From: Arthrobacter sp. D5-1
GTDB taxonomy: Bacteria > Actinomycetota > Actinomycetes > Actinomycetales > Micrococcaceae
Direction of reading: 5' to 3'
Length of the DNA stretch: 64,000 nt
NCBI RefSeq assembly: GCF_017357425.1
Contig: NZ_CP014571.1
Span: forward strand, 3,100,001 to 3,164,000
Part shown: piece by piece, positions 10,774-20,400 of the stretch
How the letters are laid out: each line of letters begins with the position of its first letter
How positions within the stretch are numbered: the stretch's first letter is position 1
Position numbers and translations under genes: made by a program
The notes under the pieces: generated by a model
Seen by the model: only the letters and a program-made list of their open reading frames with translations
What the model was told of the DNA's origin: nothing
Database searches by the model: none

Positions 10774-13700
10774 ATGACTTTGGAATGCACGTTGGTGAGG
10801 GGCCCGGCGGCCGCGGAGCTCTCGGCTCCGGAGGAATTGACCATCCGGGTCCCTCCAGGCACCCCCGGAGCCCAACTTCAGTCGATTCTTGGGGAGGAGC
10901 GCGGGACTGGTCGATTGGCAGTGGATGGAAGGGATATAGCCGACCTGACGGTCGGCCGGCCTCCACTGGTGTCGGGTGCAATACTCGTCGACGGCCCCGC
11001 ACCGCACCACGCCTCCGAGCCAGCGTCCCTGCCGCTCATGCTGCTTGCTCATTCTGGCCCCAGCGCCGGAGCTGTCTTCCGTATTCATCGCGGCCGCTTC
11101 CGGATAGGCCGCGGAGTCACGGAGATTTCCGTGCCGGATCCAGGCATGTCCAGGGAGCACGCCGTGCTGGATGTTTCCAGTACTGCACTGACCCTGAGTG
11201 GCGTCGCAGCCGTCAACCCGGTCCTCGTGGATGGACGCCCGTCGCGGCGCACGTCCGTGACGTCGGAATCAACCATCCTGTGCGGCAACAGCGTGTTCTC
11301 TGTCTCCACGGAGAGAGGTCCCCTCCCCGAAATTTCCAACGATGCCGGACGGTCCGTGGAGGAACCACTTGAGGTGCCGCATGCCGGACGGCAGGGAAGC
11401 CGCACGGCGATCATCCTGGCCGCCGGGCTGCCGTTGATCGCAGGCGTTGGACTGGCCATTGCCACAGGAATGTGGATGTATCTGGGATTCACCGCCATCT
11501 CCGCGGTCAGTCTCCTGATCCCGTTCATCACCGGACGGAAGAGCCGCCGGGAATGTGGATTGGCTGTGGCCCGCGCTGCTCAGGAGGATCTCGGCCGCCG
11601 GCAACGTTGCTCTCCCTCCGCGGCGGAACTGGTGCTGGCTATCTGCGGCACGGCCGCCCTGCAGGTTCAGGACGAAGCACGAGGCCAAGCCGGTTCATCG
11701 TTGTCCCCATCGCCCACAAATACCCACGGGAAAACCGTAGGCGCAGATTCCGGCAGCTGGATCCGGCTGGGCACAGCCAATGCACAGGCAAACATCCGGT
11801 TGGTACCTGACGATCCGATGTTCAGCGCACCAGACATCGGATCAGCCGCAGTGACATTGGACCCTGGACTTCCTACGGTGGCACTTGACGGACCTCCTGA
11901 CCACGTTGATTCCCTGCTCCGATTCATGCTGATGCAGATGGCCGGCTACCCCCGGGCTGCGGAGTCACCGGTCATTATCGTTGGGACGGTCGGAAGGCTG
12001 CCCCTAAGCGCCAGGTTCCTCGCGAAGGTAACTCTTACGACCCAGCACGAGGTGGCCCTCACGGCCATGCAGCAACTAAGCGGCAGCGCCCATGGAAGGC
12101 TGGTCATCATCGATGAACCGGCAGGTTGGGACAAGGGCGCGTTGTCGTCTCTCCTGGTTGCCGGACGCCGGAACGGGTGGCAAGTGGTCCATTGCGGCCC
12201 ATCTGCTGATCACCCCGACCCCTTTGTCGAGCTTTCCACGTCAGGGACCACCGGGACACTGACCGTGGCCGGCGAGCGCCGGTCATTCGTCCCAGACCTC
12301 GTCCCAATCAGCGTTTTCGATACGTTCTGCCGCACTATTGCTTCGCGGGTCCACCAGGAACGTGTCGACGCGCGGCAGCCCGTTCCTGAGCAGTGCACAT
12401 TGGCTACTTTTCTTCCCTTCGGAACCCGAAGAGTTCTTCTTCGCTGGGAAGACAATGCACGATTGCCTGGACTAAGGGCAGTGTTGGGCCAGGGACGTCA
12501 GGGACCCGTGACTTTTGACTTTAAGCGCGACGGACCACACCTCCTGGTGGCGGGTACCACGGGCTCAGGAAAATCCGAGCTCCTGAGGACCCTCGTCGCT
12601 TCCATGGCGTTGACGTACTCCCCCGATCACACAACATTCCTCTTTGTCGATTTTAAAGGCGGCTCAGGATTACGGCCGCTCGCCGGCTTGCCTCACTGCG
12701 TAGGCCTCTTGACCGATCTGGGTGGGCGTCAGTTGGATCGCGCACTTGCTTCGCTCCGGGGAGAAATCAGGTACCGCGAGGAATTGTTCGCTGCGGCTGA
12801 CGTCACGGACCTGGACCAATACCACCTTGCTGCGTCGAGCACGTGTCCTGCAGTTCCGCATTTGGTTTTGGTCATCGACGAGTTCCGCATGCTGATTGAC
12901 GAAGCTCCCGGCGCCCTCCGCGAGCTCATGCGGGTCGCCACCATCGGCCGATCCCTTGGTGTCCATCTGGTGATGGCAACCCAGAGGCCTCAAGGAGCAT
13001 TGACCGCCGACATCCGGGCGAACGTCGCGTCGAGTATCGCCCTTCGAGTGCAGTCAGAGGCGGAGTCCGTGGATATCATCAATTCAAAGGTGGCCGCCTC
13101 CATCAGGGCAGACACTCCGGGAAGGGCCTACCTGGTCCGGGCCTCAGGCAAGCCGGAAGAATTCCAGGCCGCGTCCCTCTCGGTTTCCCACGATGCCAGA
13201 GCCTCCGATGGCCCTGTTGATGGATCTCCTCAGCTGGTCCACTCAGCCTCCCAGATACTCAACAACGGCTCACGCCATGAGGTCCTACCGTCCCGGCCCT
13301 TGGCCGGACATCGGGATGCCCTCCCGGATGCCGGTGTCGGGCGGCTTGTTTTGGCTGTCCAGGACGCGTGGCGCCGCCAAGGGAGTTCACTCCCGCGACA
13401 TCCCGTGGCGGCACCCCTGCCGTCCGCGATTGCGTGGAGTGGTGGACTTTCCCTGGCGGATGCCTCTTATGTTCCCGAAACTGCTGAAGCAGTGCCATGG
13501 CGTGTTGGGCCGCTGGCGTTGGTTGACAGACCCACACGGCAGGTTGTGGAGCCTTTGCAATGGTTGCCGGCCGAGCACGGACATCTGGCCATGATCGGAA
13601 GTGCTTCAAGCGGCATGCACGCCTGCTTCAGGGCAGTCTCGGCCATGCTGGCCATGCAAGGACCCCAGCCTTATCCCTTTGTTCTGGATGCGGCGGGAAT

Positions 13701-14904
13701 AATGGCCGACCTCGTTGGCCAGGAACGGGTAGGTGCGCTCGTCGGTCTGCACCAACTGCCGCTTGCAGCGCGTGTGCTACAGCGTCTTGTCGAGGAAATG
13801 GACTTTCGACGCACCAGCAACGACGCCGGGAGGACCGCCAAGCCTCTGACTTTGATCATCACGGGGTGGTGCTCATGGGCCACCGCCTTCCGGGCCGGGA
13901 CCTCAGCCTGGGCAGAGAGCCTCCTGCAGGACATTGTGAGGGACGGCCGTCCTCTCGGCATCACGGTGATGATTTGTGGCGACCGGGAATTGGTCAGTTC
14001 ACGTTTCTTTGCCGCGATACAAAACCGGGCTTATTTTCCGTCAGGCTCCACGGAGGAAGCCCGGTTTCACTGGCCCCGCCTTCCAGAGGTGGAGCCAATT
14101 CCAGGGCGCGCCGTCGCCGCGGGCAACTTCGTCGACGGAGATACAGTGGTTACCCAGTTTCGCGGGGCTCCCGACGAGGGGCACTGGCCGTTCGCCCCTC
14201 CCCCACAAGGGAAACCGCCCTTCCGTCTGCGGCCGCTTCCCGATCGCCTGGACGAACAGGAATTTCGTGTTGGGCTCAAGTCCTCGTCTGCCCTGTTGAT
14301 GACTGCCGGGCAGGAATCGGGGAACGCTCTATGGATCGGCGTTGGAGGGGACGAAGCGATGCCAGTTTCCCTGCCTCTCCGGCTGCACGGTGTCAGCATC
14401 ATCCTCGGCGGCCATCGATCAGGGAAGAGCACGGCTTTGGCATCACTCCGTCGCCTGAATCCTTCAGTTGCCTGGGTTGTGCCGGCACTTGGAACATCCG
14501 CGGACTCTTTCCGGGCCTCGGCCACACAAGAAAACTTTGAGCTGGCCCCGGAGAGCGTCGTGTTGGTGGACGACGCGGACTCTCTTGACACCCAAGGGCG
14601 CCAAGCCCTCACTGCTTTGGTGGGTAAAGTCCGAGGCATCGTGATGACAGCCACTCCCGGGCCCGCACTGACGCAACAACTGCCACTCGCCCGGGAAGTC
14701 CAGACCTTCCGAATGGGTGTGGTCCTGGCGCCGGGATCGGCACACGATGGCGAACTCCTGGGAGTACGGCTGGAAACAGACCGCCCAGCCCGCCCAGGGC
14801 GTGGCTATGTGGTGGACGGAGGAGAAGTGCAGCCGTTTCAAGCAGTCCTCACAACGGACTTCCCACCGATTGCCACCGATTGTTCCCCCACGGAGGCGGG
14901 CTAG
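10774..14904 (+). CDS. FHA-domain, membrane-anchored FtsK/SpoIIIE ATPase of EssC/EccC architecture
   Basis: A 1376-residue protein. Residues 1-75 look like a small beta-rich domain. Residues about 92-180 form an FHA domain with GRG at 112-114 and SREH at 126-129, the phosphothreonine-binding signature. Two membrane segments follow at about 211-230 and 235-253, then three RecA-like domains. The first is canonical, with Walker A GTTGSGKSE at about 594, Walker B LVLVIDEF at about 697 and the FtsK arginine-finger region ATQRPQGALT. The second is degenerate (GSASSGMHA without lysine, about 955). The third has GGHRSGKST at about 1212 and a VLVDDAD Walker B. This is the plan of type VII secretion motor EssC/EccC. 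No WXG100 substrate or other ESX gene is nearby, so the role is unknown; DNA translocation seems less likely given the FHA domain and three motor domains. Confidence 0.9.
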   Translation: MTLECTLVRGPAAAELSAPEELTIRVPPGTPGAQLQSILGEERGTGRLAVDGRDIADLTVGRPPLVSGAILVDGPAPHHASEPASLPLMLLAHSGPSAGAVFRIHRGRFRIGRGVTEISVPDPGMSREHAVLDVSSTALTLSGVAAVNPVLVDGRPSRRTSVTSESTILCGNSVFSVSTERGPLPEISNDAGRSVEEPLEVPHAGRQGSRTAIILAAGLPLIAGVGLAIATGMWMYLGFTAISAVSLLIPFITGRKSRRECGLAVARAAQEDLGRRQRCSPSAAELVLAICGTAALQVQDEARGQAGSSLSPSPTNTHGKTVGADSGSWIRLGTANAQANIRLVPDDPMFSAPDIGSAAVTLDPGLPTVALDGPPDHVDSLLRFMLMQMAGYPRAAESPVIIVGTVGRLPLSARFLAKVTLTTQHEVALTAMQQLSGSAHGRLVIIDEPAGWDKGALSSLLVAGRRNGWQVVHCGPSADHPDPFVELSTSGTTGTLTVAGERRSFVPDLVPISVFDTFCRTIASRVHQERVDARQPVPEQCTLATFLPFGTRRVLLRWEDNARLPGLRAVLGQGRQGPVTFDFKRDGPHLLVAGTTGSGKSELLRTLVASMALTYSPDHTTFLFVDFKGGSGLRPLAGLPHCVGLLTDLGGRQLDRALASLRGEIRYREELFAAADVTDLDQYHLAASSTCPAVPHLVLVIDEFRMLIDEAPGALRELMRVATIGRSLGVHLVMATQRPQGALTADIRANVASSIALRVQSEAESVDIINSKVAASIRADTPGRAYLVRASGKPEEFQAASLSVSHDARASDGPVDGSPQLVHSASQILNNGSRHEVLPSRPLAGHRDALPDAGVGRLVLAVQDAWRRQGSSLPRHPVAAPLPSAIAWSGGLSLADASYVPETAEAVPWRVGPLALVDRPTRQVVEPLQWLPAEHGHLAMIGSASSGMHACFRAVSAMLAMQGPQPYPFVLDAAGIMADLVGQERVGALVGLHQLPLAARVLQRLVEEMDFRRTSNDAGRTAKPLTLIITGWCSWATAFRAGTSAWAESLLQDIVRDGRPLGITVMICGDRELVSSRFFAAIQNRAYFPSGSTEEARFHWPRLPEVEPIPGRAVAAGNFVDGDTVVTQFRGAPDEGHWPFAPPPQGKPPFRLRPLPDRLDEQEFRVGLKSSSALLMTAGQESGNALWIGVGGDEAMPVSLPLRLHGVSIILGGHRSGKSTALASLRRLNPSVAWVVPALGTSADSFRASATQENFELAPESVVLVDDADSLDTQGRQALTALVGKVRGIVMTATPGPALTQQLPLAREVQTFRMGVVLAPGSAHDGELLGVRLETDRPARPGRGYVVDGGEVQPFQAVLTTDFPPIATDCSPTEAG

Positions 14905-15401
14905 AGGACTCCAGAGGTACCGCCTGTGCGCGACACGTAGGCAATCACGTCCCTATGGAAAAGAAAGACAATGGCCGCAACGGCCGGGATGATCATAGCC
15001 AGGCCTGGCAGAACCAGCCCACCGGTCATGGTGGGGAAGCCGATGGTGAGAACAAACAACTGGGCCACCAATGCAGCGGCCCGGGTCCATCGGTATCCAC
15101 GGAACAAGTAATGGCCCACCGCGAACAACCACACCGAGAAGGCAAGGAGCAGCCCCAGCGTAAAAACGGCTCCCCAAAAAGTCAGGACAGGGGCGCCAGT
15201 CAGCAATTCGTACGCGTACCAGGCGGCGGCGCCCATGAGCGCTAGGGCTTCCAACAGGACAACAGCAGAAATCACTGCCACACCCCTTGGCCGGCGGCTG
15301 CCGGTCGGGCCGCTCTTTTCTCGGTGCGCCTGCGCATCGGAATCTTCTCCCGGCTCCGGTCCGGAGGCGGGTTGGGCAGGGTTTACGGGAGGTCTTGACA
15401 C
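14901..15401 (-). CDS. Small membrane protein of unknown function
   Basis: A 166-residue protein read from a GTG at 15401. The first 35 residues are polar and rich in Pro, Ser and charged residues; the remainder is four hydrophobic segments (about 38-60, 68-90, 98-118, 125-148) with short loops. No catalytic motif is visible. It is convergent with the FHA-FtsK gene, overlapping it by 4 nt at the stops, and is transcribed away from the whiB region. I do not recognise the family beyond small actinobacterial integral membrane proteins. The start is uncertain because several in-frame GTG codons lie within the polar N-terminus. Confidence 0.65.
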   Translation of the reverse strand: MSRPPVNPAQPASGPEPGEDSDAQAHREKSGPTGSRRPRGVAVISAVVLLEALALMGAAAWYAYELLTGAPVLTFWGAVFTLGLLLAFSVWLFAVGHYLFRGYRWTRAAALVAQLFVLTIGFPTMTGGLVLPGLAMIIPAVAAIVFLFHRDVIAYVSRTGGTSGVL

Positions 15402-15640
15402 ACTGGCACACTACCGGACATAGTCATCTAGCAGTGAGGGCACTGGCGGCTGATGTGATGCATCGCTCACAGATTCCGGGCATTTCGACCACTAACACCC
15501 CTTGTTTACAAGGCGTTAACATGAAACGCTTGACTCAGACGACCAAGGGGGCCCATGCGGGCCCCTTTCCTTTGGAGCCTCTCGTGAATGTTTTCACAAA
15601 AGGCCCTATCTAGTTCTCACGAATGGAGTGACTGATCAGC
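15402..15640 (+). promoter_or_regulatory. Upstream region of the whiB gene with palindrome and hairpin
   Basis: A 239-bp gap. It contains TGTGA-N8-TCACA (15454-15471), a CRP-like dyad with a spacer two bases longer than the classical site. A CTTGT-TT-ACAAG dyad lies at about 15511-15522. A hairpin with a 7-bp GC stem (arms 15548-15554 and 15559-15565) is followed by TTTCCTTT and looks like an attenuator or terminator in the whiB leader. The 30-codon reading frame through the hairpin has no ribosome-binding site that I can support. Confidence 0.4.
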
Positions 15641-15889
15641 ATGGATTGGCGTAATCGCGCAGCCTGCCTCGACAAGGACCCGGAGCTCTTCTTCCCAGTC
15701 GGCAACACGGGACCAGCACTTCTGCAAATCGAGGAAGCCAAAAGCGTCTGCCGCCGCTGCCCCGTAGTGGACACCTGCCTGCAGTGGGCGCTGGAGTCCG
15801 GACAAGACGCCGGCGTTTGGGGCGGTATGAGTGAAGACGAGCGTCGGGCTCTCAAGCGTCGCGCTGCCCGCGCGCGCCGCGCTTCCTAG
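15641..15889 (+). CDS. whiB1: WhiB-family iron-sulfur transcription factor (WhiB1-like)
   Basis: An 82-residue protein. Four cysteines at 9, 37, 40 and 46 give the C-x27-C-x2-C-x5-C pattern that binds a 4Fe-4S cluster. The GVWGGMSEDERR motif follows, and then an Arg/Lys-rich DNA-binding tail (LKRRAARARRAS). Length and motif match WhiB1, an essential nitric-oxide-sensitive regulator that binds region 4 of the principal sigma factor. The adjacent pdtaS-like gene in convergent orientation reproduces the mycobacterial Rv3219/Rv3220c arrangement, which supports WhiB1 over other paralogues. The ATG at 15641 has GGAGTG about 10 nt upstream. A strong hairpin follows the stop. Confidence 0.93.
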   Translation: MDWRNRAACLDKDPELFFPVGNTGPALLQIEEAKSVCRRCPVVDTCLQWALESGQDAGVWGGMSEDERRALKRRAARARRAS

Positions 15890-15900
15890 ACCTCAAAAAT

Positions 15901-15943
15901 AATAAGGAAGGCCGCTGACCATTGGTCAGCGGCCTTCCTTATT
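15901..15943. terminator. Bidirectional terminator between whiB and the histidine kinase gene
   Basis: A perfect 20-bp inverted repeat (arms 15901-15920 and 15924-15943) with a 3-nt loop. On the minus strand it is followed by TTATTATTTTTG, a good U-rich tract; on the plus strand by TATTTAAG. It sits 12 nt after the whiB stop. Confidence 0.9.
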
Positions 15944-15954
15944 TAAGCATGAAT

Positions 15955-15993
15955 GTCGGAGCGCTCCCCAGTGTCACTGGGGAGCGCTCCGAC
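15955..15993 (-). terminator. Second hairpin, at the 3' end of the histidine kinase gene
   Basis: A perfect 19-bp GC-rich inverted repeat (arms 15955-15973 and 15975-15993) begins 4 nt after the pdtaS-like stop codon on the minus strand. With only one unpaired base at the centre, the inner pairs must open to form the loop. Together with the hairpin at 15901-15943 it forms a tandem terminator for the convergent genes. Confidence 0.8.
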
Positions 15994-15996
15994 CCC

Positions 15997-17466
15997 TTAG
16001 GTGCGGGCCAAATTCAACACGATCTCGACGGCGGTTCCCCCACCGTCGCGATGGCTCCACTGGATTGATCCACCGAGTTCGCTCGTCACCAATGTGCGCA
16101 CAATCTGTAAACCCAAGCCTTCGGTGTATTGACCGTCCGGCAGACCAACGCCGTCGTCGGCAATGGTCACGGTCAAAAATTCGTCATTTCCGTCTCCATC
16201 AGCCCGATCAGCCAAGAGCCATACCGTTCCTGTGCGCCCTTCAAGACCGTGCTCCACGGCATTGGTGACCAACTCGTTGATAACCAGGGCCAAAGGAGTC
16301 GCGAAGTCGCTGGGCAACTCGCCAAACATCCCTGAACGTTCCGTTCGTACTTGCTGGGACGGAGATGCCACCTCGGCAGACAACCGGAACTGCCGTCCGA
16401 TCAACTCATCAAAATCAACGCTCTGCGTCAGCCCCTGGGACAGGGTTTCGTGGACAAGTGCGATGGTGGCCACGCGCCGCATCGCTTGCTCCAAGCCCTG
16501 CTTCGCTTCGTCACTGACCATACGGCGGGATTGCATTCGCAGCAGTGCTGCCACAGTCTGAAGATTGTTTTTCACCCGGTGATGGATTTCCCGGATGGTG
16601 GCATCTTTGGTAACGAGTTCCATTTCCCTGCGCCGCAGTTCCGAGACATCGCGGCACAGGACGAGGGCACCGAAACGGTGTTGCTCGTCGCGCAAAGGAA
16701 TGGCCCGGAGGGAAAGGCTGACCCCACGCGACTCAATCTCACTGCGCCAAGGCATCCGACCAGTGACAACCAAGGGCAGTGTCTCATCCACCATCCGGCG
16801 GTCTTTGAGGAGCCCGGCAGTCACTTCCGCCAAGGACCGACCCTCCAGCGATTCAACTTCCCCGAGTCGCCTGAAGGCTGACACCCCGTTGGGGCTCGCG
16901 TACTGCACGATGCCTTCGGCGTCCAGCCTGATGAGGCCATCCCCCACACGTGGCGCCCCACGGCGGGATCCAGTGGGCGATGCGAAGTCGGGCCACAGTC
17001 CCAAAGTTCCCATGCGCAGAAGGTCATAGGCACACTGACGATACGTCAACTCCAGCCTTGAGGGCATCCGGGAGCTGGAGAGATCCATGTGGGATGTCAC
17101 TACGGCCAGCGTCCTGCCGTTTCGCACCATGGGAACAGCTTCGACACGCAGTGCCATCTCGCTGCTCCAGCTCGTTTCGCTGGAACGTTCGATCGCGCGG
17201 CTGTTCCATGCCTTTTCCACCAGCGGGCGAAGATCGGAACGAATGCCCTCCCCCACGAAGTCCGCGTGAAACACCGTATGTGATGTCGACGGACGGACGT
17301 GGGCGAGGGCAATGTAACCGAACTCCGGGTGCGGGAACCACAATGCGAGGTCCGCGAATGCCAAGTCGGCGACCATCTGCCAGTCACCGACGAGGAGGTG
17401 CAGCCATTCGGCATCTCCAGGCCCGAAATCAGCGTGTTCCCTGATGGGGTCTGTAAAGATTGCCAC
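15997..17466 (-). CDS. pdtaS: Sensor histidine kinase of the PdtaS type
   Basis: A 489-residue cytosolic kinase without membrane segments. The N-terminal region (about 1-150) is GAF-like and 180-285 is PAS-like. A HisKA_2 dimerisation helix carries REIHHRVKNNLQTVAALLR with the phospho-accepting histidine at 295/296. The HATPase_c domain has VINELVTNAVEHG (N box) and ADDGVGLP (G1 box). PdtaS works with PdtaR, an ANTAR-type RNA-binding antiterminator regulator, which is not in this window. The domain order, length and convergence with the WhiB1-like gene match Rv3220c. Signals proposed for PdtaS (c-di-GMP, copper, nitric oxide) come from mycobacterial work and cannot be read from this sequence. 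Confidence 0.93.
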   Translation of the reverse strand: MAIFTDPIREHADFGPGDAEWLHLLVGDWQMVADLAFADLALWFPHPEFGYIALAHVRPSTSHTVFHADFVGEGIRSDLRPLVEKAWNSRAIERSSETSWSSEMALRVEAVPMVRNGRTLAVVTSHMDLSSSRMPSRLELTYRQCAYDLLRMGTLGLWPDFASPTGSRRGAPRVGDGLIRLDAEGIVQYASPNGVSAFRRLGEVESLEGRSLAEVTAGLLKDRRMVDETLPLVVTGRMPWRSEIESRGVSLSLRAIPLRDEQHRFGALVLCRDVSELRRREMELVTKDATIREIHHRVKNNLQTVAALLRMQSRRMVSDEAKQGLEQAMRRVATIALVHETLSQGLTQSVDFDELIGRQFRLSAEVASPSQQVRTERSGMFGELPSDFATPLALVINELVTNAVEHGLEGRTGTVWLLADRADGDGNDEFLTVTIADDGVGLPDGQYTEGLGLQIVRTLVTSELGGSIQWSHRDGGGTAVEIVLNLART

Positions 17467-17496
17467 TGCACCTCCATTTGCAACGCCGGGATTCCC

Positions 17497-20400
17497 CTAG
17501 CGTCGAACGATTGACCTCAAGAGCCTTAATGCTACCGACAGTGAAGCCATGTCGTCGGCTTCGAGCGCGTTGACCTCGTCAAACATGGTCTTGGCCCGGC
17601 CCAGTTGCTCGGCATTCTGTCCTTCCCACGCCTTCAGGCGATCTTCAGCCGAGGTGCCGGCCTCCGTCGACTCAAGGACCGACGTTGTCATATCCGCGAC
17701 CGTTGAGTACAGGTCATCACGAAGGGCGGCCCTGGCCAACGCCTGCCAGCGGTCATCACGCGGCAGGGAACTGATCCGTTCCAGCAGCGAATCGACATGG
17801 AAGCGGTTGAACACGGTGTAGTAGACGTGAGCCACGTCTTCGACACTGCCGCCACCGGTCTGGGCAATCCGCGCGATATCCAACAGCGCGTAACTCTCGA
17901 ACAACTCCGCCCACCTGTGGGCAAGGTGTTCGGGCAAGTCCCAGCCACGTGCCTTCTCAAGCCACCCTGAGATGCGGGTTTTGTCCTCGCCCCGGAGGTA
18001 GTCCAGCAGCTTGGCCCGCAACGGGGCCATCATCGGCTTGAACGATTCCACCACGGTTGAGATCGGTTGGGATGCGATCCCTTGCCCAAGAACCCATCGC
18101 ACAGCCCTGTCCAGCAGACGGCGGATGTCCAGGTGGACTTCACTCCAGTGTTCTGTCGGGAAGGAGGCTGGGAGCGCGTTCAACTCCGCCACCATGGGAT
18201 CGAGGTCGTAAATTTCGCGCAGCGCCACAAATGCCTTGGCAACTGCTACCTCATTTGCCGATGTTTCTTCGATGGCCCGGAAGGCGAACGTGATACCACC
18301 CAGGTTGATGATGTCATTGGCCACGACGGTGGCGATGATTTCGCGGCGCAGCGGGTGGGTGTCCAGCTCGGCGTCGAACTTCTCGCGCAATTGCTTCGGG
18401 AAGTAGTTACGGATGGTGTCCGCAAACCAGGGATCGTCAGCAAGGTTGCTGTCCCGCAGTGCTGCACCGAGTTCGATCTTGGCGTAGGCCGCCAGAACTG
18501 CCAGTTCCGGGGACGTCAAACCTTGGCCCTGCTCCAACCTTGAACGAAGCGTCTCCGTGGTGGGCAAGGCTTCGAGATCACGCTTGAGATCGGCGGACTT
18601 CTCCAACCAGTCCATCAGCCGCTCGTAGCTTGGACTCCACTCGGCAACCCGGGTCCGGTCATTCAGCAGCAGGATATTTTGGTCGATGTTGTCCTGAAGG
18701 ACGAGTCGCCCCACCTCATCGGTCATATCTGCCAGGAAAGCAGCCCGTTCATCGGCCTCAAGCTTGCCGGCGGCCACCATTCGATCCACAAAAATCTTGA
18801 TGTTCACTTCATGGTCGGAGCAGTCCACCCCGGCTGAGTTGTCGATGGCATCCGTATTGAGGATGACTCCTTGCAGTGCGGCTTCAATACGCCCACGCTG
18901 CGTCAATCCAAGGTTTCCACCTTCTCCCACAACCTTGACCCGCAGGTCGCGCCCATCCACACGGATGGCGTCGTTGGCTTTGTCGCCAACGGCCGCGTGG
19001 GTCTCCGTGCTGGCCTTGACGTAAGTGCCGATGCCGCCGTTATAGAGGAGATCAGCGGGCGCCAGCAAGATCGCGCGAAGCAGCTCCGGCGGGCTCAGCT
19101 GCGTGGTGCCTTCGGGGAGGCCCAGTGCTTTTCGGACCTGGTCAGAGACGGGGATGGTCTTCGCATGGCGCGCGTAGACGCCTCCACCTTCACTGATCAG
19201 TGACCGGTCATAGTCATCCCAGGAAGACCGGGGCAGTTCAAATAGCCGCTGCCGTTCCGCGAAGGATGCCGCGGCGTCGGGTGTGGGATCGAGGAAGATA
19301 TGGCGATGGTCGAATGCGGCCAGCAGACGGATGTGCCGGGACAGCAGCATCCCATTGCCGAAGACGTCGCCGGACATGTCGCCGACGCCAACTACCGTGA
19401 ACTCTTCGGTCTGGGTATCCAGATCGAGTTCACTGAAGTGCCTCTTGACTGATTCCCACGCCCCGCGTGCCGTAATACCCATGGCCTTGTGGTCGTAGCC
19501 CACCGACCCGCCGGAGGCAAAGGCATCGCCCAACCAGAATCCGTACTCGGCCGCGAGTCCGTTGGCGGTGTCGGAGAAGGTGGCGGTTCCCTTGTCGGCT
19601 GCCACCACCAGGTAGGAATCATCGCCATCGTGGCGAACAACGTCCGACGGCGGGACAAGCCTTTCGCCGTCCGCTGACGTCACGAGGTTGTCGGTGATGT
19701 CCAGCAAACCCCGGATGAAGGTCTTGTAGCTCTCAATACCTTCGGCCATCCATGCTGCCCGGTCAACTGCCGGGTTGGGCAGCTTCTTCGCGAAGAACCC
19801 ACCCTTGGCACCCGTAGGAACGATCACGGCGTTCTTGACTGTCTGGGCCTTCACCAAGCCCAGGATTTCCGTGCGGAAGTCTTCCCGACGGTCCGACCAG
19901 CGGAGACCGCCGCGGGCTACCTTCCCAAAGCGCAGGTGCACGCCTTCAACCCTGGGTGAGTAAACCCAGATCTCGTACATGGGGCGGGGGAAGGGCAATC
20001 CGTCGATCGACGTTGGATCCAGCTTGAAGCTGAGGTATTCCTTGTTTTGGAAGTAGTTGGTCCGCAGGGTGGACTCAATCAGGTTCACGAAGGTACGCAG
20101 CACGCGGTCAGCGTCCAGTGTTGCCACCTGTTCAATGGACTCGGCGAGGGCTACCCGTGCTGCAGCCTGGCGTTCCGGCCGAAGATCCTCCGGAACAGTG
20201 GGGTCGAAGCGCGCAGAGAAGAGTGCGTTAAGTCCGCGGGCAACGTCGGGGTTGCCCAGAAGAGTGTCCGCGATGAAACCGAACGAATTGGTGTTGCCCA
20301 TTTGCCGCATGTATTTGGCGTAGGCACGGAGGACCACAACTTGGCGCCAGTGCATGCCCTCACGCAGCACCAGCCGGTCAAAGTTGTCCGACTCGACGGA

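Noticed and set aside
10774..14904. The FHA-FtsK protein as a chromosome-segregation FtsK
   Set aside because: Only two membrane segments, an FHA domain, three RecA domains and no gamma winged-helix domain at the C-terminus.
15531..15613. A 30-codon reading frame in the whiB leader (beginning M-K-R-L-T)
   Set aside because: It runs through the GC hairpin and has no ribosome-binding site or conservation evidence that I can see.
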